Source of the DNA: Lysobacterales bacterium
GTDB lineage: Bacteria; Pseudomonadota; Gammaproteobacteria; Xanthomonadales; Xanthomonadaceae
Assembly: GCA_019510125.1 (NCBI GenBank)
Contig: JAEKKX010000005.1
Location: 172,009-236,008 of the forward strand
Direction: 5' to 3'
DNA: 64,000 bases
Shown here one piece after another: positions 25,801-34,286 of this stretch (position 1 is its first letter; the number at the start of each line of letters is the position of its first letter). A program made the translations under genes and the position numbers. The notes under the pieces are model-generated. The model was not told the DNA's origin and ran no database searches. It saw only the letters and a list, made by a program, of their open reading frames with translations.

Positions 25801-26811
25801 GTGCTGAAGATCGACACCCACGCCCATTACCTGCCCCGCCAGTGGCCGGACCTCGCCGCGAAGTACGGCGACATCCGCTTTCCGGTCATCCACCACGGCG
25901 ACGACGGCCGCTCGCGCATCTACAAGGACGGCAAGTTCTTCCGCGAAATCTGGCCCAAGACCTGGGACCCGAAGCTGCGCATCGACGAATTCGCCGGTTT
26001 CGGCGTGCAGGTGCAGGTGATCAGCACAGTGCCGGTGATGTTCAGCTACTGGGCGAAGCCGCAGCACGCGCACGATCTGCACCAGGCGCTCAACGACCAC
26101 ATGGCCGAGGCGCTGCGCGAGCATCCGCGCCACTACGCCGGCATCGGCACCGTGCCGCTGCAGTCGCCGCGGCTCGCGATCCAGGAACTGGAACGCTGCA
26201 TGGACCAGCTCGGCCTGCAGGGGGTGCAGATCGGCTCGCACGTCAACGCCTGGAACCTCGACGCGCCCGAGCTGTTCGATTTCTTCCAGGCGGCGAGCGA
26301 ACTCGGCGCCGCGATCCTGGTCCACCCGTGGGACATGATGGGCAGCGAGTCGATGCCGAAGTACTGGCTGCCGTGGCTGGTCGGCATGCCCGCCGAGCAG
26401 TCGCGCGCCGCCTGCTGCCTGATCTTCGGCGGCGTGCTCGAACGCCTGCCGAAGCTCAAGGTCTGCCTCGCCCACGGCGGCGGCAGCTTCCCCTACACCA
26501 TCGGCCGCATCGAACACGGGTTCGACATGCGCCCGGACCTCGTCGCCACCGACAACTTCCGCAATCCGCGCGAATATCTTTCGCGGCTGTACTTCGATTC
26601 CTGGGTGGCCGATCCGCGCGCGCTGCGCTACCTGATCGACACCTGCGGCGTCGACCGGATCATGCTGGGCACCGACTACCCGTTCCCGCTCGGCGAACAG
26701 ACCCCCGGCGCCGGCATCGCCGCCCTCGGGCTCGACCCCGCGCAGGAAGCCCGGCTCTACCACGGCACCGCGCTGGAATGGCTGGGGCTGCCGATGGCGA
26801 GGTTCGCGTGA
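25801..26811 (+). CDS. nbaD: ACMS decarboxylase (ACMSD)
   Basis: The 336-residue amidohydrolase-fold enzyme decarboxylates ACMS to 2-aminomuconate semialdehyde without oxygen. The zinc site is complete: His7 and His9 (DTHAHYLP), His175 (ILVHPWD) and Asp292 (GTDYPFP), with His225 (LAHGGGS) as the catalytic base. Spacing matches the characterised Pseudomonas enzyme with a shift of two residues. The GTG at 25801 is 8 bases after the dioxygenase stop. Removal of ACMS by this enzyme prevents its spontaneous closure to quinolinate, diverting flux from NAD to catabolism. Confidence 0.96.
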   Translation: MLKIDTHAHYLPRQWPDLAAKYGDIRFPVIHHGDDGRSRIYKDGKFFREIWPKTWDPKLRIDEFAGFGVQVQVISTVPVMFSYWAKPQHAHDLHQALNDHMAEALREHPRHYAGIGTVPLQSPRLAIQELERCMDQLGLQGVQIGSHVNAWNLDAPELFDFFQAASELGAAILVHPWDMMGSESMPKYWLPWLVGMPAEQSRAACCLIFGGVLERLPKLKVCLAHGGGSFPYTIGRIEHGFDMRPDLVATDNFRNPREYLSRLYFDSWVADPRALRYLIDTCGVDRIMLGTDYPFPLGEQTPGAGIAALGLDPAQEARLYHGTALEWLGLPMARFA

Positions 26812-26835
26812 GCGATCGACGCATCAATTGCCCCG

Positions 26836-26904
26836 GTCGAGCGGCCTTCAGGCCGCTTCCGCAAACCTCGCGCACTTCCCGCAGCGGCCTGAAGGCCGCT
26901 CTAC
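26836..26904. repeat. Inverted pair of GTAG-type REP palindromes
   Basis: Two copies of AGCGGCC-TTCA-GGCCGCT face each other, at 26836-26857 (preceded by GTCG on the plus strand) and 26883-26904 (preceded by GTAG on the minus strand), 25 bases apart. They are the same element as at 11447-11551. The pair splits the kynurenine cluster between the ACMS decarboxylase and kynureninase genes and could attenuate or stabilise the cotranscript. Confidence 0.8.
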
Positions 26905-26922
26905 CGTGGTGATGGCCTCCGC

Positions 26923-28194
26923 ATGACCGATCTCGACACCGCCGCCCGTTTCGCCGCCGAACAGGATGCCGCCGACCCGCTGCGCGGCTTCCGCGACGCC
27001 TTCCACATCCCGCGCCACGACGGCGCCGAGATGGCGTACTTCTGCGGCAACTCGCTCGGCCTCCAGCCGAAGGACGCGCGACGCCACGTCGACGAGGTGA
27101 TGGACAAGTGGGCCCGCGACGCGGTCGAGGGCCACTTCCGCGAGCCCGCGCCGTGGATGCCGTACCACGCGCTGGTCCGCGACGCGCTGGCGGCGGTCGT
27201 CGGCGCGCAGCCGGCGGAAGTGGTGGCGATGAACTCGCTCACCGCCAACCTGCACCTGATGATGGTGAGCTTCTACCGGCCGGCGCCGGGACGCGACGCG
27301 ATCCTGATCGAGGCCGGCGCGTTCCCGTCCGACCGCTACGCCGTCGAGTCCCAGTTGCGCTTCCACGGCGTCGATCCGGCCAGCGGCCTGATCGAAGTCG
27401 AACCGGACGCCGCCGACGGCACGATCTCGATGGCCGCGATCGAACGCGCCATCGCCGCGCATCGCGACCGGCTCGCGCTGGTGTTGTGGCCCGGCGTGCA
27501 GTACCGCACCGGCCAGGCCTTCGACCTGCGCGCGATCGCGCGTCTGGGCCATGCCGCCGGCGCCATCGTCGGCTTCGACCTCGCGCACGCGGTCGGCAAC
27601 CTGCCGCTCGCGCTGCACGAGGACGACGCCGATTTCGCGGTGTGGTGCCACTACAAGTACATGAACGCCGGTCCCGGCGCGGTCGCCGGCTGTTTCGTCC
27701 ACGAGCGCCACGCGCGCACCGGGCGTCCGCGCTTCGCCGGCTGGTGGGGCCACGACCAAGCGTCGCGCTTCCGGATGGGGCCCGATTTCGTGCCGACCCC
27801 CGGCGCCGACGGCTGGCAGTTGAGCAATCCGCCGATCCTCGGCCTCGCGCCCCTGCGCGCCTCGCTCGACGTGTACGCGCGCGCGGGCCTGCCGGCGCTG
27901 CGCGCGAAGTCGGAACGGCTGACCGGCTATCTCGAATCGCTGATCCGCACACACCTGGTCGACGCGCTGGAGATCCTCACCCCCGCCGACCCGGCGCAGC
28001 GCGGCTGCCAGTTGTCGCTGCGCGTCGCCGGCGGCCGCGACCGCGGCCGCGCCCTGTTCGAGTTCCTCGCCGCGCGCGGCGTCCTCGGCGACTGGCGCGA
28101 ACCGGACGTGATCCGGATCTCGCCCACGCCGCTGTACAACACCTTCGCCGACGTGCTGCGCTTCGTCCGCACCGTCCGGGAGTGGCAAGCATGA
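26923..28194 (+). CDS. kynU: Kynureninase
   Basis: The 423-residue PLP enzyme cleaves kynurenine or 3-hydroxykynurenine to anthranilate or 3-hydroxyanthranilate and alanine. The PLP lysine is Lys245 in WCHYKYMNAGPG, with Asp219 (GFDLAHAVGN) contacting the cofactor nitrogen; FCGNSLGLQPK at 40-50 and WWGHD further on are family signatures. Length is typical. The stop overlaps the kmo start (ATGA), linking it to the hydroxykynurenine branch. Confidence 0.96.
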   Translation: MTDLDTAARFAAEQDAADPLRGFRDAFHIPRHDGAEMAYFCGNSLGLQPKDARRHVDEVMDKWARDAVEGHFREPAPWMPYHALVRDALAAVVGAQPAEVVAMNSLTANLHLMMVSFYRPAPGRDAILIEAGAFPSDRYAVESQLRFHGVDPASGLIEVEPDAADGTISMAAIERAIAAHRDRLALVLWPGVQYRTGQAFDLRAIARLGHAAGAIVGFDLAHAVGNLPLALHEDDADFAVWCHYKYMNAGPGAVAGCFVHERHARTGRPRFAGWWGHDQASRFRMGPDFVPTPGADGWQLSNPPILGLAPLRASLDVYARAGLPALRAKSERLTGYLESLIRTHLVDALEILTPADPAQRGCQLSLRVAGGRDRGRALFEFLAARGVLGDWREPDVIRISPTPLYNTFADVLRFVRTVREWQA

Positions 28195-29552
28195 GCGCGA
28201 TCGCGGACCGCCACATCACTCTCGTCGGCGCGGGTCTCGCCGGCGCGCTGCTCGCCACCCTGCTCGCGCAGCGCGGCTGGACCGTCGAACTGTTCGAGCG
28301 GCGCGGCGATCCGCGCATCCACGGCTACGCCGGCGGCCGCTCGATCAACCTCGCCCTCGCCGAGCGCGGACTCAACGCCCTGCGCGCCGCCGGCGTCGAC
28401 GGCGAGGTGATGCAGCAGGCGGTGATGATGCGCGGGCGCATGGTGCACTTCCGCGAAGGCGGCGAGCAGTTGCAGCGCTACGGGCGCGACGACAGCGAAG
28501 TGATCTGGTCGATCAGCCGCGGCGACCTCAACATCGTGCTGCTCAACGCGGCGGAAGCGGCCGGGGTCGACATCCACTTCGACCGCCGGCTCGAACGCGT
28601 CGATTTCGACGCCGGCATCGCCCATTTCGTCGGCGAGCGCGAGGACATCGCGCGGCCGTTCCGGGCGCTGGTCGGCTGCGACGGCGCCGGCTCCAGCCTG
28701 CGCGCGGCGATGCACGCGGTGTCCGACCTGGGCGAACGCATCGAGGTCATGCCGCACGGCTACAAGGAGCTGGAGATCCCGCCGGCCGGCGACGGCGGCT
28801 TCCGGATCGAACCCAATGCGCTCCACATCTGGCCGCGCGGCGACTACATGTGCATCGCGCTGCCGAACGACGAACGCACCTTCACCGTCACCCTGTTCCT
28901 GCCCGTCGAAGGTCCGACCAGCTTCGCCAGCGTGCGCGACGGCGCCGACGCCGAGGCGCTGTTCGCCCGCGACTTCGCCGACGCGCTGCCGCTGATCCCG
29001 GACCTGCGGCGCGACTTCGAGGCCAACCCGACCGGCATGCTCGCCACGCTCTATCTCGATCGCTGGCGGCTCGACGGCCGCGCGGTGCTGGTCGGCGACG
29101 CCGCGCACGCGATGGTGCCGTTCCACGGGCAGGGCATGAACTGCGCGTTCGAGGACTGCGTCGCCCTCGCCGCGCACCTGGAGGGCGACGTCGACACCGC
29201 GGCCGCGTTCGCCGCGTTCGAGGCCGAGCGCAAGCCCAACGCCGCCGCGATCCAGGCGATGGCGCTTGAGAACTACCGCGAGATGAGCGACCGGGTCGAC
29301 GACGCCGATTTCCTGCTCCAGCGCAAGCTCGAGCGGCTGCTCGCCGAGCGCCATCCCGGGCGCTTCGTGCCGCGCTACGCCATGGTCTCGTTCATGCGCC
29401 TGCCGTACGCGACCGCGTTCGAGCGCGGCCAGGCGCAGCGCGCGCTGCTGGTCGACGCCACCCGCGGGCGCAGCGACCTCGACGACCTCGACTGGGACGC
29501 GCTCGACCGGCGCGTGCGCGAAGCGCTGTCGCCGCTGCCGACGGAGGCCTGA
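28191..29552 (+). CDS. kmo: Kynurenine 3-monooxygenase
   Basis: The 453-residue FAD enzyme hydroxylates kynurenine with NADPH and O2. The FAD GxGxxG motif is GAGLAG (residues 13-18), the DG region is VGCDGAGSSLR, and the second FAD motif is LVGDAAHAMVPFHGQGMNCAFED. GRSINLALAERG and the C-terminal RYAMVSFMRLPYATAFERG segment are specific to this family. Its start overlaps the kynU stop. Together with kynU, the dioxygenase and the decarboxylase it forms the 3-hydroxyanthranilate route. Confidence 0.96.
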   Translation: MSAIADRHITLVGAGLAGALLATLLAQRGWTVELFERRGDPRIHGYAGGRSINLALAERGLNALRAAGVDGEVMQQAVMMRGRMVHFREGGEQLQRYGRDDSEVIWSISRGDLNIVLLNAAEAAGVDIHFDRRLERVDFDAGIAHFVGEREDIARPFRALVGCDGAGSSLRAAMHAVSDLGERIEVMPHGYKELEIPPAGDGGFRIEPNALHIWPRGDYMCIALPNDERTFTVTLFLPVEGPTSFASVRDGADAEALFARDFADALPLIPDLRRDFEANPTGMLATLYLDRWRLDGRAVLVGDAAHAMVPFHGQGMNCAFEDCVALAAHLEGDVDTAAAFAAFEAERKPNAAAIQAMALENYREMSDRVDDADFLLQRKLERLLAERHPGRFVPRYAMVSFMRLPYATAFERGQAQRALLVDATRGRSDLDDLDWDALDRRVREALSPLPTEA

Positions 29553-30995
29553 GTGGCGGCCAGTTTCCTGTTCTACGACCTGGAGACCTTCGGCACCGAC
29601 CCGCGGCGCACGCGGATCGCGCAGTTCGCCGCGATCCGCACCGACGCCGAACTGCGGCAGATCGACGCGCCCTGGGACTTCCTGGTGAAGCCGGCCGACG
29701 ACCTGCTGCCCTCGCCGATCGCCTCCCTGATCACCGGCATCACCCCGCAGCACGCGCAGCGCGAGGGCGTGAACGAGGCCGAGGCGTTCGCACGCATCTT
29801 CGAGGCGATGTCGGCGCCGGAAACCTGCACCCTGGGCTACAACTCGCTGCGCTTCGACGACGAGTTCGTGCGCCACGGCCTGTTCCGCAACTTCTACGAC
29901 CCCTACGAACGCGAGTGGCGCGGCGGCAATTCGCGCTGGGACCTGCTCGACGTGATGCGGCTCGCGCACGCGCTGCGCCCGGACGGCATCGTCTGGCCGA
30001 AGCGCGAGGACGGCGCGCCGTCGTTCAAGCTGGAGCACCTCGCCGAAGCCAACGGCGTGCGCGAGGGCGATGCGCACGAGGCGCTGTCCGACGTGCGCGC
30101 GCTGATCGGCATGGCGCGCAGGCTCAGGGAGGCGCAGCCCCGGCTGTGGGACTATGCGCTGAAACTGCGCGACAAGCGGTTCGCCGCGCGCCTGCTCGAT
30201 GTCGTCGCGATGACGCCGGTGCTGCACGTCTCGCAGCGTTTCCCGGCGACGCGGCTGTGCTCGGCGGCGGTGGCGCCGCTGGCGCGGCATCCGCGGATCG
30301 ACAACCGGATCATCGTCTTCGACCTGCACGAGGACCCGGAGCCGCTGCTGGCGCTGGACGCCGACGCCATCGCCGACCGGCTGTACACGCCGATCGCCGA
30401 TCTGCCCGAGGGCGAGACCCGGATCCCGCTGAAGGAAGTGCATCTCAACCGCAGCCCGATGCTGATCGAATGGGCGCACCTGCGCGACGCCGACTTCGCG
30501 CGGCTCGGCATCGATCCCGCGCTGGTGCTGGCGCGCGCGCAGCGCCTGCGCGAGGCCGGCCCGGCGCTGGCCGAGAAACTGCGCCGGGTCTACGCCGATC
30601 GCGACCGCTTCGAGCCCGGCGACGTCGACGGCTCGCTCTACGACGGTTTCCTGCAGGACGCCGACAGGCGGCGCTTCGCCGAGGTCCGCGGCACCCCGCC
30701 GGAAGCGCTGGGGCAGCGCGCGTTCGGGTTCCAGGATCCGCGCCTGCCGGAGCTGCTGTTCCGCTACCGCGCCCGCAACTGGCCGGAGACGCTGAGCGCC
30801 GACGAACGCACGCGCTGGGACGCCTACCGCCACCAGCGCCTGTGCGAGGACCGCGGCGGGTCCGAACTCACCTTCGACGGCCACCGCGCCGAACTCGCCG
30901 CGCTGCGCATCGCGCACGCCGGCGACGGCCGCGCGCTGGCGCTGCTCGACCAGGCCCAGGCATGGGCCGACGCCCTGGAGGCCGATCTCGCATGA
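29553..30995 (+). CDS. sbcB: Exodeoxyribonuclease I
   Basis: The 480-residue 3'-5' single-strand DNA exonuclease has the DEDD domain at the N-terminus: Asp9 and Glu11 in FYDLETFGTD, LGYNSLRFDDEF, and HEALSDVRA for the last Asp, then the SH3-like and helical domains (MTPVLHVSQRFPA; RARNWPETLSADE). It acts in mismatch repair and suppresses RecBCD-defect phenotypes in E. coli. The GTG start is adjacent to the kmo stop with no gap, so it may be read from the kynurenine transcript, but the function is unrelated. Confidence 0.95.
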   Translation: MAASFLFYDLETFGTDPRRTRIAQFAAIRTDAELRQIDAPWDFLVKPADDLLPSPIASLITGITPQHAQREGVNEAEAFARIFEAMSAPETCTLGYNSLRFDDEFVRHGLFRNFYDPYEREWRGGNSRWDLLDVMRLAHALRPDGIVWPKREDGAPSFKLEHLAEANGVREGDAHEALSDVRALIGMARRLREAQPRLWDYALKLRDKRFAARLLDVVAMTPVLHVSQRFPATRLCSAAVAPLARHPRIDNRIIVFDLHEDPEPLLALDADAIADRLYTPIADLPEGETRIPLKEVHLNRSPMLIEWAHLRDADFARLGIDPALVLARAQRLREAGPALAEKLRRVYADRDRFEPGDVDGSLYDGFLQDADRRRFAEVRGTPPEALGQRAFGFQDPRLPELLFRYRARNWPETLSADERTRWDAYRHQRLCEDRGGSELTFDGHRAELAALRIAHAGDGRALALLDQAQAWADALEADLA

Positions 30996-31678
30996 CCGCC
31001 TATTTCTCCAACCGCAGCTTCCGCTTCCTGCGCGCGCTCGCCCGCAACAACGACCGCGGCTGGTTCCAGGACCACAAGGCGGACTACGAGGCGCACGTCC
31101 GCACGCCGTTCCTGGCGCTGCTGACCGACCTGCAGGGCCCGCTGCGCGAGGTCAGCGAACATTACCGCTCCGATCCGAGGACCGTCGGCGGTTCGCTGTT
31201 CCGGATCCATCGCGACACCCGCTTCAGCAACGACAAGGCGCCGTACAAGAACTGGCAGGGCGCGCGGCTGTTCCACGAGCGCCACCGGGAAGTCGAGGCG
31301 CCGTCGTTCTACCTGCACCTGCAGCCGGGGCACTGCTTCATCGGCGCCGGACTGTGGCATCCCGAGCCCGAGACCCTGCGCCGGGTGCGGCAGTTCATCG
31401 TCGACAATCCCGGCAGTTGGGCCGCGGCGGCGCACGCGCCGGCGTTCCGCAGGCGCTTCGATCTCGACGACAGCGAGATGCTGGTGCGCCCGCCGCGCGG
31501 CTTCCCTGCGGATTTCCCGCACCTCGACGACCTGCGCCGCAAGAACCACGTCGCGATCCGCGCAATCGACGACGCGACCATGACCGGGCCGAGACTGCTG
31601 TCCACGCTGGCGAAGGATCTGCAGCAGCTCGGGCCGTTCGTCGACTACCTCTGCGCGGCGCTCGACCTCGAATTCTGA
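30992..31678 (+). CDS. DUF2461 domain protein
   Basis: The 228-residue soluble protein belongs to the DUF2461/TIGR02453 family: YFSNRSFRFLRALARNNDRGWFQDHKADYE at the start, then GGSLFRIHRDTRFSNDKAPYKNW and FYLHLQPGHCFIGAGLWHPEPETLRRVRQFI. These conserved stretches cover most of the length. No catalytic activity is established for the family. The start overlaps the sbcB stop (ATGA), so the two are coupled. Confidence 0.92.
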   Translation: MTAYFSNRSFRFLRALARNNDRGWFQDHKADYEAHVRTPFLALLTDLQGPLREVSEHYRSDPRTVGGSLFRIHRDTRFSNDKAPYKNWQGARLFHERHREVEAPSFYLHLQPGHCFIGAGLWHPEPETLRRVRQFIVDNPGSWAAAAHAPAFRRRFDLDDSEMLVRPPRGFPADFPHLDDLRRKNHVAIRAIDDATMTGPRLLSTLAKDLQQLGPFVDYLCAALDLEF

Positions 31679-31733
31679 GTCCGCCCGGCGCGGAAAACGG
31701 CTGCGCTCAGCCGTGCGGATGCCGCATTGCGAC

Positions 31734-31762
31734 ATGACACTGTCAATACGCCCCCGTATTCT
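31734..31762 (+). promoter_or_regulatory. Promoter with two dyads, lipase gene
   Basis: ATGACA (31734-31739), 17 bases and TATTCT (31757-31762) make a good sigma-70 promoter about 100 bases before the lipase start. Two adjacent perfect palindromic sites overlap it: TGACA-C-TGTCA (31735-31745) on the minus-35 and ATACG-CCCC-CGTAT (31746-31759) across the spacer and minus-10. The placement suits repressor binding. Confidence 0.6.
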
Positions 31763-31863
31763 CGACCCGATGCCGTCGACAGGGGGCCGGCAGAACAGGA
31801 ATCGACGCAGCCCGAGGCCGCGTCTTCATGGAACCAGAAACCCAATCCGAGGGGACAATCAAC

Positions 31864-32721
31864 GTGCGTAAATACCTCTGCGGGCTCGCGCTCGCTCTGG
31901 CGGCACCTTGCGCGTTCGCGGCGACCGGCGTGGCCTTCGTCCACGGCACCGGCTCCCAGACCAACGCCTACAACGACTACTGGCAGCCCGCGATGGTGGA
32001 CTCCGTCCGCGCCGGCCTGCCGAATCCGGCGAACTACGTCGTCATCAACTGCGACTTCACCCAGTACATGTGGGACAGCCGCGCCGCCGGCTGCCTCGCG
32101 GGGCAACTCACGACGTTCATCAACAACAAGAACATCGACCGCCTGATCGTCATCACCCATTCCAACGGCGGCAACGTGATGCGCTGGATCATGTCGAACC
32201 CGACCTGGGACAGCCGCTACCCGAACATCATCAGCAGGATCGTGCGCGTCAACGCCCTCGCCCCCTCGTCCGCCGGCACCCCGCTCGCCGACGCGGTGAT
32301 GAACGGCAACGTGTTCGAGGCCGCGGTGGGCTGGCTGCTGGGCTACCAGAACGACGCGGTGCGGATGCAGCAGACGAGCTGGATGTCGTACTACAACGGC
32401 AGCTACCTGTACGGCACCAGCGGCCGCCCGGCGCTGCCGAAGACCTTCCGCAGCGTGGTCGGCACCGACGTCGATTCCTCGCCGTTCGATTCCGACAGCT
32501 ACTGCGGCGGCTACTGGGAGAACGTCGGCCTGGAGACCACCCAGAACTGGCTCGCAAGCTGCTCGGACGGCTTCCTCAACTGCAGCAGCCAGTCGGCCGC
32601 GGGCTACGTGTGGTTCTACGACACCTCGCGCACCGCCGGGGCGGAGCCGCTCTCGCACAACCAGAGCCGCCGCGCCTGCTTCAACCTGAACACCATCCTC
32701 CGCACGGACGTCGGACAGTGA
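31864..32721 (+). CDS. Secreted lipase-like alpha/beta hydrolase
   Basis: The 285-residue protein starts at a GTG preceded by GAGGGG and has a signal peptide cut after AFA (residue 19). The nucleophile elbow is THSNGGN (H-S-N-G-G), as in small secreted lipases and esterases; FVHGTGSQTN near the mature N-terminus is the oxyanion-hole strand. Six cysteines in the mature chain suggest disulfides. Codons before 31864 (to 31828) stay open but would precede the signal peptide. The next gene, 11 bases on, encodes another exported protein, and the two probably work together outside the inner membrane. Confidence 0.85.
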   Translation: MRKYLCGLALALAAPCAFAATGVAFVHGTGSQTNAYNDYWQPAMVDSVRAGLPNPANYVVINCDFTQYMWDSRAAGCLAGQLTTFINNKNIDRLIVITHSNGGNVMRWIMSNPTWDSRYPNIISRIVRVNALAPSSAGTPLADAVMNGNVFEAAVGWLLGYQNDAVRMQQTSWMSYYNGSYLYGTSGRPALPKTFRSVVGTDVDSSPFDSDSYCGGYWENVGLETTQNWLASCSDGFLNCSSQSAAGYVWFYDTSRTAGAEPLSHNQSRRACFNLNTILRTDVGQ

Positions 32722-32732
32722 GGACCCACGCC

Positions 32733-33911
32733 ATGAGACTCCCCATCGCCATCGCGATCGCCCTGGTCCCCGCGCTCGCCTCCTTCGCCGCCTCGGCGGC
32801 CCAGCCGCTGCGTGCCCCCGTCGCCCGCGACCAGGTGCCGTCGCGCCTCGTCGCCGCTCCCGCGGCGACGATGAACGTCGAACGCGCTCCCGTGTCGTTC
32901 TCCTGGAAGCTCGATCCCACCCAGGCCGTGGCTTCGCCGCAGCCGTTCGTCGCCCAGAGCCGCGAATACTGGGAAACGGTCGATGCCGCCCAGCTCGACA
33001 AGGGGCTGCCGCTGAAGATGTCCGCCCCGGGCAGCCTGATCCGGATCAGCCCGGCGCAGGGCGCCCGCGCGCTGCGTAGCGACCAGTTGCAGATCAGCGG
33101 CAGCCGCGGCGCGGCCAAACTGCAGAGCATCGCCTCCGCCGAACAGCTCGCGAAGGCCGGCATGGACGTGCAGGCCGGCAGCCTGATCGCCAAGCTCGAC
33201 GCGCAGGAAGGCGCGGACACCTACACCGTGCGCGTGCCCAAGGCGCAGGGCCAGTACCTGGTCCACGTGTTCGAGCCGGCCAGCAGCGACGTGCTGCGCG
33301 CCGGGGTCGACCGCAGCCATGCCCTCGCCGGCGACCGCCTGCGCTTCGACGTCGATTTCAGCCGCACCGGCAAGCGTTCGTCCAACGTGCAGGCCGAAGC
33401 CCTGCTGGTCGCGCCGGACGGCCGGAGCTGGCCGGTGTCGATGAAGGCGAACGGCGCCGGCGGCCTGGCCGCCGACGTGAAGCTGCCCGACCAGGTCGGC
33501 AACACGCCGGGCCTGTGGGAGCTGCAGGTGTTCGCCAACGCCGACGGCATCCAGCGCGACGCGCGCACCGCCTTCGCCGTGGCCGCCCCGACCGCCCGCT
33601 TCGACGGCGTGTTCGCGTTCAACGCGAAGACCATGCGCATGGCGCTGCCGGTGCGGGCCGCGTCGCAGGGCCGCTACGAGGCGCGCGGCACGCTGTTCGC
33701 CACGGCTCCGGACGGCGTCCTGCGCCCGGTGTCGGAAGCGCACAGTGCGGCGTGGATGAAGCGCGGCGCCGGCATGCTGGTGCTGCAGTTCGAACGCAGC
33801 CACCTGCCGGCCGGCTACGGTGCACCGTTCGAAGTGCGCCAGCTCGAGCTGAACGACCAGTCGCGCATGGCGCCGCTGGAAAGCCGCGAAAGCGCGGGCC
33901 GCGCCCGCTGA
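32733..33911 (+). CDS. Secreted DUF4785-like protein, partner of the hydrolase
   Basis: The 392-residue protein has a signal peptide (cut after ASA, residue 22). The chain shows two or three beta-sandwich-like segments: 50-165 (VSFSWKLDP ... YWETVDAAQLDKGLPLKMSAPGSLIRISP), 180-300 (TYTVRVPKAQGQYLVHVFEP ... LRFDVDFSRTGKRSSNVQAEALLVAPDGRSWP) and 300-380. The first part resembles DUF4785 proteins of Legionella and xanthomonads; I hold this with moderate confidence. No cysteine is seen. Cotranscription with the lipase suggests an escort, chaperone or co-secreted factor, by inference only. A terminator follows. Confidence 0.75.
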   Translation: MRLPIAIAIALVPALASFAASAAQPLRAPVARDQVPSRLVAAPAATMNVERAPVSFSWKLDPTQAVASPQPFVAQSREYWETVDAAQLDKGLPLKMSAPGSLIRISPAQGARALRSDQLQISGSRGAAKLQSIASAEQLAKAGMDVQAGSLIAKLDAQEGADTYTVRVPKAQGQYLVHVFEPASSDVLRAGVDRSHALAGDRLRFDVDFSRTGKRSSNVQAEALLVAPDGRSWPVSMKANGAGGLAADVKLPDQVGNTPGLWELQVFANADGIQRDARTAFAVAAPTARFDGVFAFNAKTMRMALPVRAASQGRYEARGTLFATAPDGVLRPVSEAHSAAWMKRGAGMLVLQFERSHLPAGYGAPFEVRQLELNDQSRMAPLESRESAGRAR

Positions 33912-33940
33912 TCGCGTCGCAGACCGCAAACCGCAAGCAC

Positions 33941-33966
33941 GACAAGGGGCCGAAAGGCCCCTTGTC
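33941..33966 (+). terminator. Hairpin terminator after the DUF4785-like gene
   Basis: An 11-bp perfect stem GACAAGGGGCC/GGCCCCTTGTC closed by a GAAA tetraloop lies 30 bases past the stop. The following GTTGTGG is only weakly T-rich, but the hairpin is very stable. Confidence 0.75.
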
Positions 33967-34082
33967 GTTGTGGGGCGCATGGGGCTGAACGGTTCGACGC
34001 TGAGATGCCGATGCTCAAGCGCGTGAAGAACGGCGGTCATTCCTGCGCAGGCGGCGAACATGCGGGATCGTGGCCGATGGTT

Positions 34083-34256
34083 GGATCCTCGCTTTCGCGA
34101 GGATGACGGTGGGCTTTCGCGAGGATGATGGCGCGTAGTGCGAGCGCTGGAAAAAAAGTCCCGTCATCCCCGCGGAAGCGGGGACCCGTGCGTGAGCGCG
34201 GCCGACGGTTGGGTCCTCGCTTTCGCGAGGATGACGTTGCACTTTCGCGAGGATGA
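34083..34256. repeat. Array of intergenic palindromic repeats
   Basis: Two full units (34083-34107 and 34211-34235) share the pattern GGNTCCTCGC-TTTC-GCGAGGATGAC, a 7-bp stem TCCTCGC/GCGAGGA with a TTTC loop. Each is followed within ten bases by a truncated copy of its right half (34114-34128, 34242-34256). Between them, in opposite orientation, lies a related unit (34163-34187, GTCATCCCCGC...GGGGACCC). A degenerate piece may occur near 34037. These resemble the widespread 'GTCATCC...GGATGAC' intergenic repeats of beta- and gammaproteobacteria. Confidence 0.8.
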
Positions 34257-34286
34257 TGCCGACGTGCGTGCCGGGACTGCGAACGC

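Larger units (their letters stand above)
33912..34286. other. Intergenic region of terminator and repeats
   Basis: These 375 bases between the convergent DUF4785-like and 5'-nucleotidase genes contain no credible gene. They hold the terminator at 33941-33966 and the palindromic repeat array at 34083-34256. Confidence 0.7.

Noticed and set aside
27927-30917. A 996-codon minus-strand frame opposite kynU, kmo and sbcB
   Set aside because: The opposite strand encodes three proteins with complete catalytic motifs; the antisense product has none.
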